Origin: Marinagarivorans sp. UBA5870
Lineage (GTDB): Bacteria; Pseudomonadota; Gammaproteobacteria; Pseudomonadales; Cellvibrionaceae
Assembly (NCBI GenBank): GCA_002432555.1
Contig: DJFO01000042.1
Coordinates: 1-8,685, forward strand
Direction of reading: 5' to 3'
DNA: 8,685 bases
Made by a program: the position numbers and the translations under genes. The notes beneath the pieces were generated by a model. That model was not told where the DNA came from. It saw nothing but the letters and a program-made list of their open reading frames with translations, and ran no database searches. Shown piece after piece: positions 1 through 6,258 of the stretch (positions are counted from its first letter, which is position 1; every line of letters begins with the position of its first letter).

Positions 1-13
1 TCAGATGCAATCT

Positions 14-481
14 ATGAAAAAGCAGAGCCGAGCCAAACGATTGCAGCTAGTGCTGGAAATCGCCGAACGCACCGAGAACAAAGCGGCGGAAGCCTTCGAA
101 ATGGCCCGCCGCCTATGGCGCGAAGACCAGGAAAAAATGGCCGACTTGCAACGCTACTACGACGATTACGCCCAGGCCTTTACCCAACCCGCCGTGCGCC
201 TGCGCGCCCAGGACATAGCGCAGCAGCGCGGATTTTTGGTGCAATTGTCCGACGCCCTGCGCCAGCAGCAACAGGTCGTCGACCGCCGCCGCAGCATCGC
301 CGACGCCAAACAACTGGAATGGCAAACCGCCCGCCTGAAACGCCGCGCCCTGCAAGACCTGATCGCCCGCCTGCAAGCCGACGAACAGCGCGTGCTCACC
401 CGCAAGGAAGAGAAAATGCTCGACGAATGGTTTGCCCAATCCCAGGCGCGGCGGGCGGATACGGGGCAGGCGGGGTCGTAA
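14..481 (+). CDS. fliJ: Flagellar export protein FliJ
   Basis: Predicted cytoplasmic chaperone/stalk component of the flagellar type III export apparatus. FliJ inserts into the hexameric FliI ATPase ring, links it to the export gate and helps recycle export chaperones. The 155-residue product is almost entirely charged, heptad-rich helix with no signal peptide or membrane segment. It begins with basic residues followed by RLQLVLEIAERTENKAA, and continues with repeated E/R/Q/K-rich coiled-coil segments, including RRLWREDQEKMADLQRYYDDY, a pattern and length normal for FliJ (about 145-160 residues). The start at 14 gives the typical N-terminus; an in-frame ATG at 5 would add MQS and cannot be excluded, because upstream sequence is cut off. 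FliJ normally lies directly after fliI in a flagellar operon, so fliI probably lies left of the window. No further flagellar gene follows, so this looks like the end of that operon. The similar type III secretion protein of the YscO/HrpO group is a less likely alternative. Confidence 0.85.
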   Translation: MKKQSRAKRLQLVLEIAERTENKAAEAFEMARRLWREDQEKMADLQRYYDDYAQAFTQPAVRLRAQDIAQQRGFLVQLSDALRQQQQVVDRRRSIADAKQLEWQTARLKRRALQDLIARLQADEQRVLTRKEEKMLDEWFAQSQARRADTGQAGS

Positions 482-575
482 ATCGCGCGGGCCCCTGCAG
501 GCATGACGCCCGGGATTCAATCGTTCGTCGGATTGACGGTATCTTAATCTGCTTTGCTGGCAAGGAGCGATGCGC

Positions 576-597
576 CCGTCCGCCGCGCGGGAGACGG
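576..597 (+). terminator. Possible stem-loop after fliJ
   Basis: CCGTC (576-580) can pair with GACGG (593-597), and the enclosed bases contain the self-complementary CCGCGCGG, giving a very G+C-rich hairpin about 95 bases after the fliJ stop. There is no T-run behind it, so it is not a textbook intrinsic terminator. It may act as an RNA 3'-end stabilizer or may be chance in G+C-rich DNA. Confidence 0.2.
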
Positions 598-900
598 TTG
601 GGGGATTCGAGAGCGGATGTTGGGGTTCGACGCCCCCGATTTGCGATCATCAACGGAGGGACGTCAGGCACATACTATTTCAGTAGAAATCAACCTTTAG
701 TTGGCTTCTGAGCAAACCCGCGCACCGCATTATTAAACTTTGTAAAAGACGACAGAGCCCACCAACAACAGGCCGCGTCTCAGCAAAACCCAGTTGCTGT
801 ATACCCTGAGTCGAACAAGAAAGATAAATGTGTTTCGTAAATTCGCGGCGGTATTATATACTCCCAATTCCCCGTTCAGATCCATCCGAATATTCGCCAC

Positions 901-930
901 CGACTACCAGGATTCCGCATCGACTACCAG
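901..930. repeat. 10-base direct repeat upstream of the NTF2-like gene
   Basis: CGACTACCAG occurs at 901-910 and again at 921-930, exactly 20 bases apart, ending 11 bases before the start codon at 942. A 20-base period is close to two helical turns, so both copies would face the same side of the DNA. It could be a tandem binding site or a small local duplication; the sequence alone cannot decide. Confidence 0.45.
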
Positions 931-941
931 AGGGTACGGGA

Positions 942-1448
942 ATGACGTTTACTCAAAAGTGTCTCACCATAAGTTTTCTCTTGATCAGCTTCCAAGTTCA
1001 CTCAGTCGAACCGCCAAGATCGGAAGTAGAAACAATAAATGCGGTTATCAAGGAATTTCAGGATTCCATTCTGCAAAAAGACAAAAAGCGGTTTTTAGCG
1101 TTGTTCCAGTCTGAGACAACACCTTTCATTGGCATCAACAGCGATGCAGACGTCGAACTGTCGAAACGAAGTGGTAAAACCGGGCTCGACAAGGTTTTCC
1201 GTTGGGATCATGCGGGTTTTATGGACTGGATAGTAACGTCCGAAAAGAAAATCGAAGAAAAGATATCGGATATCGATATCAAGACAGATGGAGATATCGC
1301 CTCGGTCTTCTTTACCTACCGACTGATGGAAAACGGCCGAGAGAATAATTCGGGAGTCGAGGCTTGGCAATTGATAAAAACCGCAGATGGCTGGAAAATC
1401 AACTCGGTAATCTGGTCAATGCACCGAACGCCCGATAGCAAGGACTGA
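942..1448 (+). CDS. Exported NTF2/SnoaL-like small protein of unknown role
   Basis: 168-residue protein with a clear signal peptide: positive N-region (MTFTQK), hydrophobic core (residues 8-17, TISFLLISF) and a likely signal peptidase I site after VHS (residues 19-21). The mature part has the outline of an NTF2-fold (SnoaL/DUF4440-like) protein: an N-terminal helix with TINAVIKEFQDSILQKD, a segment where these proteins shape the pocket entrance (RFLALFQSETTPFIG), then alternating strands ending in GVEAWQLIKTADGWKINSVIW, the typical closing beta strands. Family members include enzymes, binding proteins and immunity-like proteins, so no function can be assigned. The start at 942 is chosen because it puts the signal peptide at the N-terminus and has AGAGGG just upstream; an in-frame ATG at 828 would bury the signal peptide behind 38 unrelated residues. 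It stands alone on the plus strand, convergent with the glycosyltransferase gene 34 bases away. It is more A+T-rich than fliJ. Confidence 0.7.
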   Translation: MTFTQKCLTISFLLISFQVHSVEPPRSEVETINAVIKEFQDSILQKDKKRFLALFQSETTPFIGINSDADVELSKRSGKTGLDKVFRWDHAGFMDWIVTSEKKIEEKISDIDIKTDGDIASVFFTYRLMENGRENNSGVEAWQLIKTADGWKINSVIWSMHRTPDSKD

Positions 1449-1449
1449 G

Positions 1450-1462
1450 GCTGCGGAGCAGC
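1450..1462. terminator. Short hairpin between convergent genes
   Basis: GCTGC (1450-1454) and GCAGC (1458-1462) form a five-pair stem with a three-base loop directly after the plus-strand stop, in the 34-base gap between two convergent genes. It could serve transcription from either side, but there is no T-run and the stem is short, so this is only a candidate. Confidence 0.2.
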
Positions 1463-1482
1463 ACAAACTGGGGGCCATCCTG

Positions 1483-2697
1483 TCAGCGTCTCCGGCTGCG
1501 ACCTGCAGTGAGCATAGCGCGCGCTTTGGCAAAAGCGTCGTCGATAAATTCCATTTTTTGCGCATCACTTAGCGCTGCGCCAAATAGATTGTGGATGCGG
1601 TCCCTGATGAGGTGACGTTCGTTCAGGAAGCTACGGAGCTGCTGAATGGCATTCCGAAGCCATTTGTCGGTAGGCTCGGGTCTTTCGATGATTCCGCCGA
1701 TTCCAAGGCGGTCAACCATTGCCCCGTTAAAGAATTGGTCGAAAGCTCGCGGGGAGATCAGTTGCGGAACACCCGCGAAAAGCGAATCGGCGACCGTGCC
1801 TATACCCCCGTGGTGAAGAAAGAGCTGACATTTGCCCAGCACAGCAACCACGTCTGTAAATTCGACGATCTGCAGCTTCGGGTATCTGAAAGCATCTTGC
1901 ACCGGTAGAGTTGAAATGACTTGGCCGCGCGTGCCCAACTCGTCACAGAGGCGCGACAATGCCGACAGCTCTTTCCCGCCCACTTTGAAGGCTGTTCCCG
2001 CAGTGTAGGCGAATTGGTCCTCTGCGGCCGCCGGTGAATGCAGGGCGCGGTACCGCGATTCGATAAAATCCAGACAGTGATGCGTGCCTGCGGGCAACTC
2101 AATTCCAGAATGAGTAAGCAATTGTGCAGGAAAAAGGCAGAGATGCGCAACGTAATCGGGTTCAGAAAAATCGTTGTTTCGGTCAAGGCTTTTCAATTCG
2201 AGAGATTGTCTGATCCGGTTGTGCGATTTCAGCACTTCAGCCGGCATATGGCTCAGGGTTTTCGAATTCGGGGAAAGCAGGGTATCGGGTGGCGAAAACA
2301 CCAGGCGAATAAACGGGATATCGAATTCTTTACACGCCCAGCGCGCGCCGGTGCAGATTCTGGAGCCGGCTACTACGCAGGGTGCCGTCATAAACGAATT
2401 GACGATATGCCAATACATCGGCTCCACAACATACTGACCACAAGAAAAAAAATGGTGATTCCGGTAATCCTGGTCGGCTACGCAGTTATCGCTGTCCGCC
2501 ATGGCCGCATGTTTCACGTTTGAACAGATGCCAATGAAGACAATGTCCAAATTCCATGAATGCACGAGCGGGCGGTACTCTTCTAGGCCGATCAGTTCGA
2601 TCGGGTGGGCAAAATTCTCACGCTGCAGGAGAGCGATCAAGTTGAGAAGCGGAATTATGTCCCCATAGGTTCCCTGACTCACAAATATTAGCTTCAA
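1483..2697 (-). CDS. GT1-family glycosyltransferase (MGT/UGT-like)
   Basis: 404-residue GT-B-fold glycosyltransferase that would transfer a sugar from a nucleotide-sugar to a small acceptor, by context probably the peptide product of the NRPS or a derivative. The N-terminus MKLIFVSQGTYGDIIPLLNL is the standard GT1 opening (strand, glycine loop, then helix facing the acceptor). The C-terminal half carries the nucleotide-sugar signature: HHGGIGT at 295-301, GVP at 309-311, then DQ at 320-321 and N324, with the usual spacing. Length is normal for bacterial macrolide/glycopeptide-type enzymes (about 380-430). No signal peptide or membrane segment is visible, so it is cytoplasmic. The start is TTG, supported by AAGGAG eight bases upstream and by the family-like N-terminus; an ATG seven bases upstream is out of frame. 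It lies two codons behind the oxidoreductase stop and is the last gene of the minus-strand run. Acceptor and sugar cannot be read from the sequence. Confidence 0.85.
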   Translation of the reverse strand: MKLIFVSQGTYGDIIPLLNLIALLQRENFAHPIELIGLEEYRPLVHSWNLDIVFIGICSNVKHAAMADSDNCVADQDYRNHHFFSCGQYVVEPMYWHIVNSFMTAPCVVAGSRICTGARWACKEFDIPFIRLVFSPPDTLLSPNSKTLSHMPAEVLKSHNRIRQSLELKSLDRNNDFSEPDYVAHLCLFPAQLLTHSGIELPAGTHHCLDFIESRYRALHSPAAAEDQFAYTAGTAFKVGGKELSALSRLCDELGTRGQVISTLPVQDAFRYPKLQIVEFTDVVAVLGKCQLFLHHGGIGTVADSLFAGVPQLISPRAFDQFFNGAMVDRLGIGGIIERPEPTDKWLRNAIQQLRSFLNERHLIRDRIHNLFGAALSDAQKMEFIDDAFAKARAMLTAGRSRRR

Positions 2698-2700
2698 GAT

Positions 2701-3786
2701 TCATGCTCCTTCACTGGAGTGATCGAGTGAACAGTTTAGATTTTCTCCAATATCATTGCCTTCGCAAGCATTCTGGATCGAAAATCCCAGTTCTTCGGCG
2801 AGCCCAGCAAAATACGCGGCATCTGCGGAGTTTAAAGGTACGCCGGAACTCGAGCGGCTCGCCGCCGATTTCGCCTCTTGGTCTCCGGGTGCCATCACGT
2901 GACCGTTCAACAGTGTGTCGCTTTCCCGAATGGTTTGCAGCAATGCGGATACCCGGCCCTGAAAGAAAGCCGGTTCGACAAAAGCTTCTATTTTGATGGT
3001 TATGAAACAATGCCCAACATTGCGAGCCTGGTCGAAGGGCGCAGAATAAAAATGCGACATATCGACGTCCATGGAGGCGTCGTTCAGCATGCAGGAAAGA
3101 ATCGATATCATCATGCCAAGGCCTTGGCCCTTGTAGCCGCCGAGCGGCAATAGCGGGCTTTCTCCGCCGAGGTCTTTATCGACGACCCAGTTGTCCTTCA
3201 AGGGTTTGCCCCTAGCAAGATGCTGCAATACGGCGGACAACGAAACCTGGCTCGTCGCCATGTCCAGACTGAAAACATCGTTGCCATCGCCCGGTGCAGA
3301 AAAGCTGACGGGGTTGGTACCCAATAGTTTCGTTCGGCCATTGTGGGCGGCGACTAGACTGTCGGCATTGCTGGTGCAAATGCATAAAAACCCTTCCTCC
3401 GCTGCTGCGAGTGAGTAGTTTGAGGCGGCACCGAAGTGGTTGGAGTTGCTGACGGAGACCGTCGCGGTGCCATATTGGTCAGCGACCTCCATGGATCGCT
3501 CGACGGCTTCATATGCAGCTACAACTCCCAATGCCTGGTCGGCGTCCATACTTACCGCAGCCGGAAACCGGCCGGCAAAACGGATATTTGGGCGGGCCTT
3601 GCTTCTTCCCCCTTGCAGCTCCTTTATATAGGTAGGAAGAAGTCGAACCCCATGGGTGTCTATGCCCCGCAGGGACGGTCCCAGCAACCCCTTGACCATA
3701 TAGGCGATATGTTTTTCAGGTAACTGGAATTGCCCGAGCTTGTGGCGAATGACGGCTTCAAGCAGTTCTTTGCTAAAACGTTTTAT
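2701..3786 (-). CDS. Ldh_2-family NAD(P)-dependent oxidoreductase (malate/lactate/ureidoglycolate/piperideine-carboxylate type), apparent ATA start
   Basis: Member of the Ldh_2 family, which interconverts 2-oxo acids and 2-hydroxy acids or reduces cyclic imino acids (delta1-piperideine-2-carboxylate reductase). Counting from 3786 the protein has 361 residues, normal for the family. Key motifs: RGIDTHGV with His45, SNSNHFG with His117 (conserved catalytic/substrate histidines), LLGTNP near 154-159, LDMATS around 174-179, and LLPLGGYKG around 212-220. The stretch before LLPLGG looks some ten residues shorter than in many relatives. An ATG at 3699 exists, but it has no ribosome binding site and would remove the first 29 residues (KRFSKELLEAVIRHKLGQF...), which match the family N-terminus. 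The preferred start is therefore the ATA at 3786-3784, seven bases after a perfect AAGGAG, overlapping the aminotransferase end by 14 bases. ATA is a very poor start codon, so expression may be low or the gene disabled. Paired with the aminotransferase, it probably helps make an unusual amino acid. Confidence 0.8.
   Translation of the reverse strand: MKRFSKELLEAVIRHKLGQFQLPEKHIAYMVKGLLGPSLRGIDTHGVRLLPTYIKELQGGRSKARPNIRFAGRFPAAVSMDADQALGVVAAYEAVERSMEVADQYGTATVSVSNSNHFGAASNYSLAAAEEGFLCICTSNADSLVAAHNGRTKLLGTNPVSFSAPGDGNDVFSLDMATSQVSLSAVLQHLARGKPLKDNWVVDKDLGGESPLLPLGGYKGQGLGMMISILSCMLNDASMDVDMSHFYSAPFDQARNVGHCFITIKIEAFVEPAFFQGRVSALLQTIRESDTLLNGHVMAPGDQEAKSAASRSSSGVPLNSADAAYFAGLAEELGFSIQNACEGNDIGENLNCSLDHSSEGA
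2706..2711 (-). promoter_or_regulatory. Ribosome binding site of the glycosyltransferase
   Basis: AAGGAG on the minus strand, eight bases before the TTG at 2697. It decides the non-ATG start. It lies inside the last codons of the oxidoreductase gene, so the two genes are probably translationally coupled. Confidence 0.7.
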
Positions 3787-5107
3787 TTGCCTTCTCCTTG
3801 TGCATTAAAAAACCTATATAGTTGCGCAGCCGGATGATGCTGTCTTCGATTTTTGCGGGGGAGATATTGCTAAAGGATAAGCGCACTCCATTGGCGTGAC
3901 TGCCGTTAGTGGTAAAAAAAGACATGGGCACGCCTATCACGGAAAAATTTTCCGCACACTCATAGGCTTCCGCTTTGCTGAAAACGACGGGCAGAGTCAA
4001 GTGAATAAAAAAGCCACCCTCGGGCACATTCCAGTGGACGCCCGGTAATTGATCGGAAAACTGTTGCTTCAGGCAAGTCAACATCCGATTCCGGTTTTCG
4101 TGATAAAAATCAGTCATCATTGAAACATGGCGAGCAAGCGAACACTGGTGTTGGAGAAGCTGGCCGCCGACGATCGCTTGGGCAACTTGCCCGGTATTGA
4201 CACTGAGAAAACTTTTAAGTCTGGTGAAATGGCCTATCAGCGACGCGCCCCCTTCGATCTGTTGATCGGAAACGAGATAACCCACCCGCAGGCCGGGGCA
4301 CAGTGTTTTGGAGAAAGTACCTATATAAAGTACGACTTTTGCCGGATCGAGCGCTTTCAGAGTCGGTAGAGGTTGCCCTTCAAAGCGGAACATTCCGTAC
4401 GGATTGTCTTCGATGATCAAAATTTTCATTCGATCACAAAGCTCCAACAGGGCTCGGCGCTGGTCCAGCGGTAAACACGAACCGGTCGGGTTGTTGAAGT
4501 CGGGAATGACGTACAGTGCTTTCGCCCTTTTTCCACGCGCGGCTATGGACCGCTCCACGTCGACCAGATGCTGCAAATCTATGCCCTGTGGCCCGTTGTT
4601 TACGGAAACAACTTCAATATTGCGAAGATTCGCCAAACCGGTGATGCCGATGTAGGTTGGATCGAAAGTGAGCAAGACATCTTTTTCCGGGGTGAAGAGT
4701 CCGTCCACGCAGAGCGCCATGGCTTCTTGCGCGCCGTTGGTGATCAGTATGTCCTGCGGATTGACTGCGATGTTTTCATCCAGCAGTAGCATCTGAGCGA
4801 TCAACTCGTTGATGATCCCGCCCGTGTCGCCGTACTGAGCTATGCGCTTGGCCGCTGCTTCAGGCGTTATACGTTTTTTGTCAGCGAAATATCGATAAAA
4901 ATCCTTGAGTCCATCGAGCCAGGTGTCCGGCCGGAAGAAACATTCCTGAGGTCTGCCGGACGCCAAGGAAATAGCCTCGGGAAATTGATCGATGATCCCA
5001 TTGAGAAAGTTCATGACTTCCAGGGTAGGATTTTCCTGAAACGCAAGTTCGGCGGCTAGAATTCGCATAAGCTTGGACGCTCGGGAGACAGGGACAAATT
5101 CGTACAT
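3773..5107 (-). CDS. PLP-dependent aminotransferase, fold type I, HpgT-like
   Basis: 444-residue class I/II aminotransferase; it moves an amino group between an amino acid and a 2-oxo acid using pyridoxal phosphate. Visible landmarks: NPTG at 206-209, Asp234 in IEDNPYG (binds the PLP ring nitrogen), Schiff-base Lys267 in GTFSKTLCPG, Arg274 in RVGY (phosphate contact), and Arg409 in VRLSF (substrate carboxylate). Segments such as VMNFLNGI (31-38), SVNTGQVAQAIVGG (302-315) and PEGGFF (362-367) resemble, from memory, the HpgT group that makes 4-hydroxy- or 3,5-dihydroxyphenylglycine in glycopeptide pathways; close relatives serve other nonproteinogenic amino acids, so the substrate is open. The ATG at 5107 keeps SRASKLMRI, which aligns with the family's N-terminal arm; it overlaps the NRPS end by 52 bases and lacks a clear ribosome binding site, implying translational coupling. 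A later ATG at 5068 is possible. No lesion is visible. Confidence 0.88.
   Translation of the reverse strand: MYEFVPVSRASKLMRILAAELAFQENPTLEVMNFLNGIIDQFPEAISLASGRPQECFFRPDTWLDGLKDFYRYFADKKRITPEAAAKRIAQYGDTGGIINELIAQMLLLDENIAVNPQDILITNGAQEAMALCVDGLFTPEKDVLLTFDPTYIGITGLANLRNIEVVSVNNGPQGIDLQHLVDVERSIAARGKRAKALYVIPDFNNPTGSCLPLDQRRALLELCDRMKILIIEDNPYGMFRFEGQPLPTLKALDPAKVVLYIGTFSKTLCPGLRVGYLVSDQQIEGGASLIGHFTRLKSFLSVNTGQVAQAIVGGQLLQHQCSLARHVSMMTDFYHENRNRMLTCLKQQFSDQLPGVHWNVPEGGFFIHLTLPVVFSKAEAYECAENFSVIGVPMSFFTTNGSHANGVRLSFSNISPAKIEDSIIRLRNYIGFLMHKEKANKTF
3794..3799 (-). promoter_or_regulatory. Ribosome binding site of the Ldh_2 gene
   Basis: AAGGAG on the minus strand, seven bases before the ATA at 3786. 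No ATG, GTG or TTG occurs in that frame at a usable distance, and the frame is closed by TAA at 3807-3805. The site therefore points to ATA as the original or current start position. Confidence 0.6.
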
Positions 5108-6258
5108 TCGTATCGCAGCTGCTCAACCAGTTGATTGATTTCCGAGATCCACAGGTTCGCTGCCTTTATCACAGTGTCTTGTTTGTAAACGTTGTCTCTG
5201 CTCAACCAGCTGGTAAGGATCCTGCCGTTTTTCGATTCGACCCGAATATACATCGGCCAGACCTGGTCGACAGTTTCAGTGGTGACGATCGGTCCCGGAT
5301 TTTCCTCGGCTTCGGTGATCAGGTTCCAGGGGAAAGACAGGTTTTCCCGCCGCACTGCCTGGATTGCCATGGAAGGTGGGATGTAATTGATATTGAACTC
5401 GGAGGGGGGTATGTCGGCCAGTGTCCTGCTCACCAGCGGGTCGTCGCTCATGTATTTCAATGCGTGGAACCCTAGGCCGAAGTGCGGCGTTGCTTGCAGT
5501 TGCGCTCTGTAAGAGGCAATTTTCTCCAGAGCGCTCGCTGCAGGATCCATTTGGATCAGCCGTGGAACGGAGTTCGATACCCAGCCTATGGTTCTCGAGA
5601 GATCGATCCCGTCAAAAATCGGCTCGCGGCCACTGGTCACCATTTCAAAGCGGACATAAGCGCTTTGCGTCAAACGGGCGATGGTTGCAGAAAACGCCGT
5701 GAAGATTATGTCGGCCGTGGAAATTGCAAGAGGTCTATGGCTTTCAGCCAAAAGAAATTCCGCGTCTCCCGCATGAAGCTCCCGCATGATTTCAAAATCT
5801 TTGCCGTACAACCCCGGATCTCCAGACTGATTTTTATCTATGCCGTCGCGGAAGTCCGCCAGCAGCCCTACCTTGTGCCAGGGTAAGGACGACCAATAAT
5901 CCACCTCGGTCGTGGCCTCTGGAGAATTTACGTAACGGTGGAGCCGATCGGCGAGGGTCGCCAACGAGTCTGGTCAGGGGGTGTCAGGATATTCCGTTCC
6001 GGTGACCTGCGCCATGTAGCGATGGAGAAGTTCCTGCGAGAAGATCACCGCGCTGTAACCGTCGATCACCGCATGGTGAATTATCCACAAGAAACGCGCC
6101 GGTTCGTCGTCGCCGCAGTCGAACAGAACGAACTTCAATAATTTATTCGATAAATGTAGGGAACGTTGAAATTCCGCCGCGCGCGATTCTATCTGAGCCT
6201 TGCGTATTGCGCGATCCGACAGCTGCGAAACGTCAACTATCTCCAGGATCTCGATTGC
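5056..6258 (-). pseudogene. NRPS epimerization-like condensation-fold domain, 5'-truncated, with in-frame TGA
   Basis: Body of a domain of the condensation/epimerization superfamily. It enters at about 6258 in a frame different from the condensation domain upstream, with EILEIVDVSQLSDR (a segment normally about 70-90 residues into the domain), then the active-site motif HHAVIDGYS (6078-6052). An in-frame TGA follows at 5976-5974 after YPDTP; beyond it the frame is open to 5056. The later part shows epimerization-type motifs: TADIIFTAF, VTSGREP, SRTIGWVSNSVP, PHFGLGFH and FNINYIPP, corresponding to E3 to E7. About 400 residues remain against 430-460 for a whole domain. An epimerization domain would invert the bound amino acid's stereocentre; a terminal condensation domain would release the chain. 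There is no thioesterase after it. A restart at TTG 5964 would lack the HHxxxDG motif and be inactive. The final 18 or so residues read into the aminotransferase gene, so the original stop may also be lost. Confidence 0.75.

Larger units (their letters stand above)
482..941. other. Gene-free spacer between fliJ and the NTF2-like gene
   Basis: I see no convincing coding region in either strand; open frames here are continuations of fliJ shadows or composition-driven. The left part (to about 640) is G+C-rich like fliJ, and the right part (about 660-900) is clearly more A+T-rich. It holds a G+C-rich inverted repeat (576-597) and a 10-base direct repeat (901-930). An A+T-rich patch around 851-860 (TATTATATA) could be a -10 element for the following gene, but no good -35 sits at the right distance, so I do not call a promoter. 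Confidence 0.5.

Noticed and set aside
558..573. TGGCAAGGAGCGATGC looks like a sigma-54 promoter, which would fit a flagellar region.
   Set aside because: The distance between the GG and GC elements is one base too long, and spacing is strict for sigma-54.
622..636. GGGGTTCGACGCCCC resembles the T-arm of a tRNA, which would make a good attachment site at the cluster border.
   Set aside because: Only a four-pair stem forms, no matching acceptor strand occurs about 60 bases upstream, and there is no anticodon arm or CCA end. Chance similarity is more likely.
115..711. Long plus-strand open frame overlapping fliJ.
   Set aside because: It is Arg/Pro-rich shadow translation of the G+C-rich fliJ gene and shows no domain.
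828..941. Longer version of the NTF2-like protein starting at the ATG at 828.
   Set aside because: It would place 38 unconserved, proline/arginine-rich residues before a clear signal peptide; the ATG at 942 has a better ribosome binding site.
2038..2523. Plus-strand open frame of 161 codons inside the glycosyltransferase gene.
   Set aside because: It lies antisense to a well-supported gene, has no recognisable domain, and has composition typical of a shadow frame.
5056..5964. The 302-residue frame from TTG 5964 as an independent gene.
   Set aside because: The homology continues in the same frame upstream of the TGA through the HHAVIDG motif, and the TTG lacks a ribosome binding site; it is the tail of a broken NRPS domain.
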